Source of the DNA: Solwaraspora sp. WMMD1047
Lineage (GTDB): Bacteria; Actinomycetota; Actinomycetes; Mycobacteriales; Micromonosporaceae
NCBI RefSeq assembly: GCF_029626155.1
Contig: NZ_JARUBL010000001.1
Coordinates: 3,328,501 to 3,392,500 of the forward strand
Direction: 5' to 3'
DNA: 64,000 nucleotides
The notes beneath the pieces are model-generated. The model was given only the letters and a program-made list of their open reading frames with translations, was not told the DNA's origin and made no database searches. Of this stretch, positions 38,581 to 46,548 are shown piece by piece; positions within the stretch are counted from its first letter, which is position 1; each line of letters begins with the position of its first letter. The position numbers and the translations under genes were made by a program.

Positions 38581-39621
38581 TCAGCTCCTCAGCGGCGACA
38601 ACGCCGGCTGGTCGTCGGTGACCGGCACCAGGCAGGCCTCGCCGAACCGCTCGGTCACCCAGGCGTCGTCGTAGATCGTGCGTACGTACCGGTCGCCGAG
38701 GTCGGGGGAGATGCCCACCACGCGCGAGCCCGCCGGCAGGTCGGGTGCACGTTGCAGGATCGCCGAGACGACCGAACCCGTCGAGCCGCCGACGAAGAGT
38801 CCGTGCTGGCGCGCGAGCCAGCGGCAGGTCCGGACGGTGTCCGGCTCGGACACCAGTACCAGATCGTCCACCACCTCCGGGCGGAAGATCTCCGGCCGGC
38901 GGCTGGCACCGATCCCCGGGATGTACCGCGGACCCGCCGGGAATCCGAAGTTGACCGAACCGACCGCGTCCACCGCGACGATCCGGGTGCCCGGCGAGGC
39001 GGTGCGGAAGTGGCTGACGCAGCCCATCAGCGTGCCGGAGGTGCCGGCGCCGACGAAGAGGAAGTCGAGGTCGGGGAACTGGGCCGTGATCGCGGCTGCC
39101 GTGCACTGGTCGTGCACGAACCAGTTCGCGGGGTTGGCGTACTGGTTGAGCCACACCAGGTCCGGGTCCTCGGTGAGCAGTTGCTCGATGTAGGAGATGC
39201 GACTGCCGAGGTAGCCGCCACTCGCGTCCAGCCGGTCCACCCCGACGACGTCGGCGCCCAGGGCGCGCATCACCGCCACGCACTGCGCGGACGTGTTCGG
39301 GTCGGTGACGCAGAGGAACCGGTACCCCTTCTCGGCCGACACCTGGGCCAGCGCCACGCCCAGGCTGCCGGAGGACGATTCCACCAGCCGGCCACCGGGC
39401 CGCAGAATTCCCCGCTGCTCGGCGTCGGTCACCATGTTCAGGGCCGTCTTCAGTTTTATCGACCCGGCCGGGTTCAGGCCCTCGACCTTGAGATACAGGT
39501 CGAGGTGCTCCGCCACTCCGGTGAGATGCAGGAAGACATCGTCCAGGATTATCTCGTACGCATGCTCATATATCACCGATGTCAACCCCGATAAATGTCG
39601 ATTCAAGGCCGCACGACTCAT
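38581..39621 (-). CDS. sbnA: N-(2-amino-2-carboxyethyl)-L-glutamate synthase (SbnA-like)
   Basis: 346 aa PLP fold-II enzyme. The PLP Lys is in NPAGSIKLKTA and the phosphate loop is GAGTSGTLMG. It belongs to the cysteine-synthase family, but its pairing with SbnB indicates it condenses O-phospho-L-serine with glutamate, the first step to 2,3-diaminopropionate. ATG at 39621 is preferred over a TTG at 39645. It is the first gene of the ten-gene minus-strand operon and is driven from the promoter that contains operator site C. Confidence 0.9.
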   Translation of the reverse strand: MSRAALNRHLSGLTSVIYEHAYEIILDDVFLHLTGVAEHLDLYLKVEGLNPAGSIKLKTALNMVTDAEQRGILRPGGRLVESSSGSLGVALAQVSAEKGYRFLCVTDPNTSAQCVAVMRALGADVVGVDRLDASGGYLGSRISYIEQLLTEDPDLVWLNQYANPANWFVHDQCTAAAITAQFPDLDFLFVGAGTSGTLMGCVSHFRTASPGTRIVAVDAVGSVNFGFPAGPRYIPGIGASRRPEIFRPEVVDDLVLVSEPDTVRTCRWLARQHGLFVGGSTGSVVSAILQRAPDLPAGSRVVGISPDLGDRYVRTIYDDAWVTERFGEACLVPVTDDQPALSPLRS

Positions 39622-39751
39622 GGCGATCCCCGCCAGTGATTCCAACCGGCGATCTTCGTTCCGTGATCAATGTAGGCAAGCATAGGCGGGGCCGGCGAGC
39701 CGCGACAGGCAAGAAGGCGGCAGCTTCGCCGGTTGCCGCGAACTCCACGAA

Positions 39752-39797
39752 CCGGCAATTGACCGGCAGCGGAATTGCCGCCCGGACAACCTGGTAC
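39752..39797. promoter_or_regulatory. Composite operator, site C (sbnA/C-domain promoter)
   Basis: CCGGCAA (39752-39758), 16 bases, TTGCCGC (39775-39781), then CCTGGTAC (39790-39797). This is the layout of site A read on the opposite strand. Extra half-sites (GGCAAG, GGTTGCCG) lie between 39673 and 39738. It separates the divergent sbnA-like and stand-alone C-domain genes. Confidence 0.65.
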
Positions 39798-39862
39798 GCG
39801 GCGCTCCGACGTGCCCTACTGGATGCGGATCTGTAGCCGACGGGAGGGTGTGAGACGGAATC

Positions 39863-41242
39863 ATGCGTCCTTCATCGGCGGCAGCCGCCGTTTCGGCAGT
39901 GGACGGCCGCGAGCTCAGCGTCGGGCAGGAGGCGCTGTGGTTCCTCTACCAGCTGGCACCGGAGAGCAGCGCCTACAACGTGTCAGCGGCGGCGAATCTG
40001 CATTTTCCGGTCGACCTGGCCGCGCTCAGCGCGGCGGTGTCCCGCACGGTGGCCGGAAACAGCCTGTTGAACTCCGTGATCCGGACCGTCGCCGGGGACC
40101 CGCGCCGCTGCCCCGGCGGTGCCGGGACCACGCTGCAGGTCCATGAGCTGCCCGGCGACGACGGCGCGGTGCGGGACTTCGCCCGGTCCTGGGCGCAGCG
40201 GCCGTTCCAGCTCGACCGGCAACCACCGATCCGGGTCGCGCTGCTGCGCCGCGACGGCGCCACCCCCGACCTGTTGCTGATGGCCGGCCACCACATCGCG
40301 ATGGACAACGCCTCCCAGCTGTTGATCATGCGCGAGATCCTCGACCAGTACGCGGCCCGGGTCGCGGGAACCGACCGCCCCGTCGTGGACACCGGCGCGG
40401 ACTTCGACCTGTTCGTGCGGCGGGAGCGGGAGTTTCTCGGCTCGGCGCGGGCGGCCGCGGCCAGCGCCCACTGGCGCCGCGAACTGACCGGTGTGGGGCG
40501 GGGCATCGGTGTCCCGGTCGACCTGCCGAGGCCCGCGGTGTACCGCTTCGTCGGCGCCGAGATCGGGGGCGCGTTCCCGGCGGACCTGCTGGCGCGCGTG
40601 GAGGCAGCCTGCGCGGCCCGGAACGTCACCCCCTTCGCCTACCTGCTGTCGGTGTTCCAGCTGCTGCTCCACACGGTCAGTGGGGAGACCGACTTCGTGG
40701 TCGGTTACAACGTGTCGGTCCGGCCGGGCCGGCGGTTCCGGGAGGCCGTCGGCTACTTCGTCAACACGCTGCCGATGCCCGCCCGGGTGGAGCCGCAGGG
40801 GTCGTTCGGCGCGCTGCTGCGCCGCACGAAGGAGCGGCTGTGGCCCGGACTGATCCACCGCGACTACCCGTTCGCCCTGATGCCACGCCTGGTCGAGGTG
40901 CGACGCGACCCCAGCCGGGCCGGGCTGATCTCGACGTTGTTCGTGATGGGAGCGGACGATCCGGCGGATCCGTTCTTCGGCATCGTGGTGCCGGGCCACC
41001 GCGTCGAGCGGGCCGGTCTGACCGTGTCGCAGTTCGACGTGCCGCAGCAGCTGGGTCAGTTCGACCTGACGTTGCAGGTGCTCCGGCACGCCCCGATCGG
41101 CCGGGCCGAGCTGAAACTCAAGTACAACACCTCGTTGTTCACCGCCGACACCGCCCGCCGGCTGGCCGACGGTTACCTGCGGTTGCTGCGGGCCGCCGCC
41201 GACGGGACGCTTCCGTCGCGACTGGACCAGATCGACATCTGA
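39863..41242 (+). CDS. Stand-alone NRPS condensation domain
   Basis: 459 aa, a single C domain. The active-site motif reads HHIAMDN rather than HHxxxDG: the second His is present and Gly is replaced by Asn. The bridge motif NVSVRPG and the GYFVNTLPM region are typical. There is no carrier domain. It must act in trans, for example joining a carrier-bound chain to an amine or to an aminoacyl carrier from the ACP or T-TE protein. ATG at 39863, under the control of operator site C. Confidence 0.88.
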   Translation: MRPSSAAAAVSAVDGRELSVGQEALWFLYQLAPESSAYNVSAAANLHFPVDLAALSAAVSRTVAGNSLLNSVIRTVAGDPRRCPGGAGTTLQVHELPGDDGAVRDFARSWAQRPFQLDRQPPIRVALLRRDGATPDLLLMAGHHIAMDNASQLLIMREILDQYAARVAGTDRPVVDTGADFDLFVRREREFLGSARAAAASAHWRRELTGVGRGIGVPVDLPRPAVYRFVGAEIGGAFPADLLARVEAACAARNVTPFAYLLSVFQLLLHTVSGETDFVVGYNVSVRPGRRFREAVGYFVNTLPMPARVEPQGSFGALLRRTKERLWPGLIHRDYPFALMPRLVEVRRDPSRAGLISTLFVMGADDPADPFFGIVVPGHRVERAGLTVSQFDVPQQLGQFDLTLQVLRHAPIGRAELKLKYNTSLFTADTARRLADGYLRLLRAAADGTLPSRLDQIDI

Positions 41243-41252
41243 CGCCGCCCGG

Positions 41253-41277
41253 GCAACCGTCCGGACCGGACGGTTGC
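41253..41277. terminator. Bidirectional terminator between convergent genes
   Basis: A perfect 11-bp inverted repeat GCAACCGTCCG/CGGACGGTTGC with a 3-base loop lies between the C-domain gene (+) and the exporter gene (-). Confidence 0.8.
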
Positions 41278-41308
41278 ACACCGCCCGGTCCGGACCGGTC
41301 CGGCTGGT

Positions 41309-43099
41309 TCACCGGTAGGCGCGGGACTGGAGTCCGTACAGCTCGGCATAGAGTCCGCCGGCGGCGATGAGCTCCTCGTGGCTGCCCTGCTCGCGGATTC
41401 GTCCCTTGTCCAGCACCACGATCAGGTCCGCCATCCGGACGGTGGAGAACCGGTGCGACACGAGCACGGTGACCGCTCCCGAGTCCCGCCCGGCGCGGGC
41501 GGTCTCGGCGAACCGCTCGAACAGGGCGTGCTCGGTGTGCGCGTCGAGCGCCGCGGTGGGCTCGTCGAAGACGACGAGCAGCGGATCGGTGTCCATCAGG
41601 CCGCGGGCCAGCGCCAGCTTCTGCCACTGCCCGCCGGACAGATCGACGCCGTCCGGCCACCGGGCGCCCAGCTGGGTCTCCAGCTCGGCGGGGAGCGCGG
41701 TGATGACACCCGTCGCCCCGCCGCGCTCCACCGCCGCCCGGACGGCGGCCGGATCCGCCAGCCTGGACAGGTCGCCGACCCCGACCGTCTCGGCGGCCAG
41801 AAACTCGAACGACGCGAAGTCCTGGAACGCGGCCGACACCCGGGCCCGCCACTGGTCGCCGGGGAAGCGGGCGACATCGACGTCGTCGACGGCGATCTCG
41901 CCGCGGGTCGGCGAGTAGAAGCCGCACAGGAGCTTGACCAGGGTGGTCTTGCCGGCGCCGTTGTCGCCGACGAGCGCGACGACCGTGCCGGCGGGCAGCC
42001 GCAGCGAGATGTCGGAGAGTACCTCGCGGCCCCCCTCGGCCCGGGGGTACGCGAAGCTGACCCCGCGCAGCTCGATGGCGTCCCGCACGGCTGCCGGCAC
42101 CGGGGCGGGCGAGCTGATCGGACGCCGCGCCCGGACCGCCTCCGCCTCCAGCCACCGGAACCGGCGGGCCACCGCCAGGACGAAGAGGAACTCCGTGCCG
42201 TACTGCACCGCCAACCCGACCGTGCCGGACAGCTGCGCGGCCAGGCCGACCACCAGCGCCACATCGCCGGGCGTGGCGCGCCCGCTGGTCGCGAGGAACA
42301 GCACCAGCCCGATCGCTCCCAGGTACCCCAGGGCGGTGACCACGCCGTCGACGGTCTGCAGGCCGGCGCCGCGCCAGTCCGCGCGGTTGCGTTGCCGCAA
42401 CACGGCCGCCGCGCTGCGGTGGTGGCGGGTGCGGACGACCTCGACCAGGTCGAATACCCGCAGCTCCTTGCCGGTCGCGGCGGAGGTACCCAGCTCGAAC
42501 AGGTGTCGGCGGAGGCGTTCCGGTTCGCTGGTGGCCTCCTGGGCAGCCACCTTGAGGTCGCGGCTCACCTTGCCCAGCCAGAACGAGAGCACCGAGAGCA
42601 CCGGCAGCAGCAGGAGCAGCGGATGGATGGTCAGGAGCAGCGCGGCGCTGACGGTGAGAGCCGCGCCGACCCGCAGCAGGCCGGCCGTCGCGTTCACCAT
42701 CCCGGCCAGCCGGCCCTGCTCCTCGCGGACCCGGTGGGCCTGGTCCAGGTACTCGGGACGCTCGTGGTGCGCCAGCCCGTCGGTGCCGCCCATCAGCGTC
42801 ATCAGCCGCTGGCTGGCCAGCGCGCCGGCGCGTTCCATCACCGTGAACAGGCAGTCCACGTAGTAGAAGACGCAGGTCAGGGCGCCGCCGGAGATCAGCG
42901 CCAGCAGCCCGGCCGCGATCAGGCCGCGCTCCAGGTCGCGGGCGATCGCAGCGTCCACGATCAGCTTGACGCTCCAGGCGGCGACCGGCACCGCGACCGC
43001 GAACACCACGCCGGTGAGGAGCTGCCCGGTGGCGTGCCAGGGGGCAGCTCGGAACCCGATGCCCATCAGGGACGCGTAGGCCCGAATCGTCTCACGCAT
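41309..43099 (-). CDS. ABC exporter, half-transporter 2
   Basis: 596 aa: an N-terminal membrane domain with about six segments (1-330) and a C-terminal ATPase with Walker A GDNGAGKTT, signature LSGGQWQ and Walker B LLVVFDEPTAAL. It belongs to the bacteriocin/antibiotic exporter (ABCB-like) group. ATG at 43099 has GGGGAGCG upstream and overlaps the other exporter stop. The two probably form a heterodimer that exports, and so gives self-protection against, the cluster product. Confidence 0.88.
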   Translation of the reverse strand: MRETIRAYASLMGIGFRAAPWHATGQLLTGVVFAVAVPVAAWSVKLIVDAAIARDLERGLIAAGLLALISGGALTCVFYYVDCLFTVMERAGALASQRLMTLMGGTDGLAHHERPEYLDQAHRVREEQGRLAGMVNATAGLLRVGAALTVSAALLLTIHPLLLLLPVLSVLSFWLGKVSRDLKVAAQEATSEPERLRRHLFELGTSAATGKELRVFDLVEVVRTRHHRSAAAVLRQRNRADWRGAGLQTVDGVVTALGYLGAIGLVLFLATSGRATPGDVALVVGLAAQLSGTVGLAVQYGTEFLFVLAVARRFRWLEAEAVRARRPISSPAPVPAAVRDAIELRGVSFAYPRAEGGREVLSDISLRLPAGTVVALVGDNGAGKTTLVKLLCGFYSPTRGEIAVDDVDVARFPGDQWRARVSAAFQDFASFEFLAAETVGVGDLSRLADPAAVRAAVERGGATGVITALPAELETQLGARWPDGVDLSGGQWQKLALARGLMDTDPLLVVFDEPTAALDAHTEHALFERFAETARAGRDSGAVTVLVSHRFSTVRMADLIVVLDKGRIREQGSHEELIAAGGLYAELYGLQSRAYR

Positions 43100-45020
43100 G
43101 TCCGCTCCCCGCTCCGGTGTCACTCATCTTCGGTCCCGCTGTACTGAGCGCGGCCGACCGCTCGTCCGGCCGGCCCGGCGCCGGGTCGTCGACGAACCGG
43201 GCTGCCTGCAGCCGGAACATGGTCGCGTACCGCCCGTCCAGGGCCAGCAGGTCGGAATGCGTGCCGTCCTCGACGACCGTGCCCCGGTCGAGCACGATGA
43301 TGCGGTCCGCCCGGCGCACGGTGGAGAACCGGTGCGAGACCAGGATCGTGGTCAGCCCGGCGGTGAGTTCGAGGAAGCGCTCGTAGAGTTCGGCCTCGGC
43401 CCGCACGTCCAGCGCGGCCGTCGGCTCGTCCAGGATCAGCACCCGGGCGCCGGCCTCGACCGCGAAGAACGCCCGGGCCATCGCGATCCGCTGCCACTGC
43501 CCGCCGGACAGGTCGACGCCGCCGGAGTACTCCGGCGACAGGATGGTGTCCCAGCCCTGCGGAAGTCCCTCGATCAGCGGCAGCGCGCCCGCCCGCTCGG
43601 CGGCCGCGCGCAGCCGGGCGCGGTCGGCGGCCAGCTCGGGTGCGCCCATGCCGATGTTGTCGGCGGCGCTGAGGTGATACCGGGTGAAGTCCTGGAAGAG
43701 GACGGAGACCCGGCTGCGCCACGCCGCCGGGGCGAGGTCGGCCAGGTCGTGACCGTCGGCGCTGATCGTGCCCGCGGTGGGCCGGTAGAGCCCGCAGAGG
43801 AGCTTCACCAACGAGGTCTTGCCGGCCCCGTTCTCACCGACGATGGCGAGCGACCGGCCCACGTCGATGGTGAGGTCGAGGTCGCGTACCGCCTCCTCGG
43901 TCGCGCCCGGGTAGCGGAACCGGACGCCGCTCGCGCGGATCTCGCGGGCGGGGAACTCCGCCGGCACGGTCCGCACCGGATCCGGGTCGGCGGCGGGCGC
44001 GGGGGTGAGGCGGTCGTCCAGGTCGAGCACCTTCGGCACGGTGATCGCGGCGAACGACAGGATCGCGTTGTGGTCGTCGAACGCGGTGTAGCTGTTGGCC
44101 ATGGCCAGCGCCTGGGTGTAGACGGCGAGGGCGGCCAGGCCCAGATCCCCCCGGATCGCGGCCCAGACCAGCAGGCCGTAGGAGAGGGCGTTGACCGCGA
44201 CGATCGTGCCGGTGGTGCCGAAGACCGCGCCGCGCCGGGGCCGCCGCTGGCGCCAGATCGGCTCGATCGCCGCACGCCAGGTGGACCGGTACCGCCCGAG
44301 CAGCCAGTCCAGCATCCCCCAGATCCGGATCTCCTTCGCGGCCGGTGCGGTGATGGCGAGGTCCCGCAGGTACTCGGCGCGGCGCAGGGCGTCGCTCTGC
44401 CCGAACCCGACCTGTCCCACCCGGAGGTACTCGCGTTGCATGACGTAGACGACGATCGGCCAGACCACCAACCACAGCAGACCCAGCGCCGGGTGGAACG
44501 CCAGCAGCACGGCGGCCGCGCCGAGCGCCCGCAGCCAGGAGGGGAGCACCGCGGCCAACGCCTCGACGGCGAGGCCGGGCCGGTCCGAGTCGGACATGCC
44601 GAGACCGCGGACCACCCGCAGCCGGGCCAGCACCTCGGAGTCCTCCAGGTGCGCGATGGTGGCCGGCCGGCCGACCGCGGCCATCACCCGCTCCTGCAGG
44701 TAGCGGTCGATCTGCCGGCCGAGGGTCTCGGCCAGGGTGCGCAGCAGCGGCGAGATGATGCGTTCCAGCATCACCAGGACGCCGACCACCGCCAGCAGCA
44801 CGAGCATTGTCCGTCGTTGGGGGGAGTCCGCACCGCCGCGTACGGCGTCCGGGATGGCGCCGATGAGGGCGCCGGTCGCGATGCCGACCGCGACCGGCAG
44901 CACCGAGGCGAACAGGATTCCGAGAGCGCCGAGAACCGCTTTGAGCCGGCTCACCCTGGGCAGTAGCCGAAGCAGTGCCAGGAGTCCGGTGACGGCTGCC
45001 GACGGGCGGGGAAATGTCAC
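43092..45020 (-). CDS. ABC exporter, half-transporter 1
   Basis: 642 aa with the same membrane-plus-ATPase layout: Walker A GENGAGKTS, signature LSGGQWQR, Walker B VLILDEPTAAL and switch His in LVSHRFS. It overlaps the second half-transporter by 8 bases. The gene is divergent from the XRE/NB-ARC regulator, with a 216-base shared promoter region. Confidence 0.88.
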   Translation of the reverse strand: MTFPRPSAAVTGLLALLRLLPRVSRLKAVLGALGILFASVLPVAVGIATGALIGAIPDAVRGGADSPQRRTMLVLLAVVGVLVMLERIISPLLRTLAETLGRQIDRYLQERVMAAVGRPATIAHLEDSEVLARLRVVRGLGMSDSDRPGLAVEALAAVLPSWLRALGAAAVLLAFHPALGLLWLVVWPIVVYVMQREYLRVGQVGFGQSDALRRAEYLRDLAITAPAAKEIRIWGMLDWLLGRYRSTWRAAIEPIWRQRRPRRGAVFGTTGTIVAVNALSYGLLVWAAIRGDLGLAALAVYTQALAMANSYTAFDDHNAILSFAAITVPKVLDLDDRLTPAPAADPDPVRTVPAEFPAREIRASGVRFRYPGATEEAVRDLDLTIDVGRSLAIVGENGAGKTSLVKLLCGLYRPTAGTISADGHDLADLAPAAWRSRVSVLFQDFTRYHLSAADNIGMGAPELAADRARLRAAAERAGALPLIEGLPQGWDTILSPEYSGGVDLSGGQWQRIAMARAFFAVEAGARVLILDEPTAALDVRAEAELYERFLELTAGLTTILVSHRFSTVRRADRIIVLDRGTVVEDGTHSDLLALDGRYATMFRLQAARFVDDPAPGRPDERSAALSTAGPKMSDTGAGSGHA

Positions 45021-45236
45021 GCCAGTTTAATATCGGGTCCGCGGCTAAGGGTCAAGGTCGAGCTTTGATCATTTGATCGCCGTCACTCCTCTTTGTCTGT
45101 GGGAAGGGGGCTGATAATCTCCGCATGGTGCTTGATCGAAGACCCCCCGGTCGGGTACCTCGGGTGATTAGGGGTGACTGTCGCGCTCGCGACGCAATAA
45201 GGAAAGCCGCGCGCTTTCGGCGTTGAGCGGAGAGAT
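45021..45236. promoter_or_regulatory. Divergent promoter region of exporter and regulator
   Basis: No coding sequence. It contains TTTGATC at 45064-45070, ATTTGATC at 45071-45078 and a further TTGATC at 45132-45137, which could bind the adjacent XRE regulator. The region is AT-richer than its surroundings. The GTACCAGG/CCGGCAA composite operator found elsewhere in the cluster is absent. Confidence 0.4.
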
Positions 45237-46493
45237 ATGGGCCTGAGAAACAATGTCGCTTTGCTGCGTCGGCTGCGCGGCTGGACGCAGGAGGAACTCG
45301 CTGAGCGATGTGGCCTCAGCGTGCGGACGATCCGCAACGTCGAGCTCGGATCGGTCGACCCCCGTCGCTCATCGGTCAAGCTGATCCTGCGCGCGCTCGA
45401 CGCCGGCGAGGTGACCGAAGGCCCCCGTGGCCTCCCGACCGCCCCGGACCGCTGGCGCGGTCTGCCCCCGCCGCGGCACCCCATCGTGGGCATGCGCGCC
45501 GAGCTGCACGAACTGGCGCGGACCGTGCTGGCCAGCCGCCTGACGGCGGTGGTGGGGCCCGGGGGAGTGGGCAAGACCCGGATCGCGCTGGGGGTGGCGG
45601 CCGAGATCGCCTCGACGTTCCGGCACGGCGTCATCGTCGTCGAGCTGGGTGACATCCCGGCCGAGGAACCCGTGGCGCCGCCCCCGACCGCGGTGATCCT
45701 GGAACGCGTCACGCGGCTGATCGATCCCGAGTCGACCTGGACCGACAGACGGACCGGGGGCGACGCCCCCGGTGCCGACGCCGGCCTGCTGATTCTGCTC
45801 GACAACGCGGAACACCTGCCGTCGGCGGTCGCCGCCGCCGGTAAGGAACTGCTCAACGCCTATCCCCGGGCGCACATCCTCATCACCTCGCGCCGCCCGG
45901 TCACCGACCGGTGGGGGCTGAGCCGGGAGATCCGCCCGCTACCGGTGGAGCCGGAGCACCAGGAGGGCGGCTCGCTGGCGCCCGCCGTCGAACTCGTCCT
46001 GCGGCGGGCGAGCGTCGGCCTGCCGGCCGCCGCCGACCTGGCCCGGGACCTGCCCCAGGTGGTGGAGCTGTGCCGACGGCTGGCGGGCATCCCCCGGGCG
46101 TTGGAATTCGCCGCGGAGCGCCTGCGGACCATTCCCATCCGGTCGCTGCTGGCGGCCGGACCGGCCCTGAGCATGCTGAGCACAAGTGACCACTCGCTCG
46201 CCCCGCACCAGCGGTCGGTGGCCGGCAGCATCCGGTGGAGCATCGATCTGCTCTCGGACGGGCACCGCTGGCTGCTGCGGCACATCGCCGGACTGCCGCA
46301 CGCCGAGTTCGACCACGAACAGGTGCTGGCGGCGGCGGGTGCGGATCAGGAGAGCGTGCTGTGCCACTTCTCCGACCTGGTCGACCATGGTCTCATCACC
46401 GCCTGCCGCGACCATCTCTACCGGTACCGGTTGATGCCGTACGTCGGCGAGGTGGTCGGCGCCGACCTCGACGCGTCCCCGGTGCCCGTCTGA
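45237..46493 (+). CDS. XRE-HTH/NB-ARC regulator without TPR
   Basis: 418 aa. The N-terminal XRE HTH is very clear (LLRRLRGWTQEELAERCGLS, VRTIRNVELG). An NB-ARC-type ATPase follows with P-loop VGPGGVGKTRIA and a Walker B-like LLILLDNAE, ending in a winged-helix region. The TPR or WD sensor usually found after this is missing, so signal input may come from elsewhere. ATG at 45237 with GCGGAGAG. It probably regulates the divergent exporter or the whole cluster. Confidence 0.83.
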   Translation: MGLRNNVALLRRLRGWTQEELAERCGLSVRTIRNVELGSVDPRRSSVKLILRALDAGEVTEGPRGLPTAPDRWRGLPPPRHPIVGMRAELHELARTVLASRLTAVVGPGGVGKTRIALGVAAEIASTFRHGVIVVELGDIPAEEPVAPPPTAVILERVTRLIDPESTWTDRRTGGDAPGADAGLLILLDNAEHLPSAVAAAGKELLNAYPRAHILITSRRPVTDRWGLSREIRPLPVEPEHQEGGSLAPAVELVLRRASVGLPAAADLARDLPQVVELCRRLAGIPRALEFAAERLRTIPIRSLLAAGPALSMLSTSDHSLAPHQRSVAGSIRWSIDLLSDGHRWLLRHIAGLPHAEFDHEQVLAAAGADQESVLCHFSDLVDHGLITACRDHLYRYRLMPYVGEVVGADLDASPVPV

Positions 46494-46548
46494 CCCGCCC
46501 CGCCTGCGATCACCCCGCCCGGTCATCCGCCTGACCGTCCGGGAGCCG

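Noticed and set aside
41378-44966. Two long plus-strand frames opposite the ABC exporters
   Set aside because: Antisense artefacts; the minus strand has clear Walker and signature motifs.
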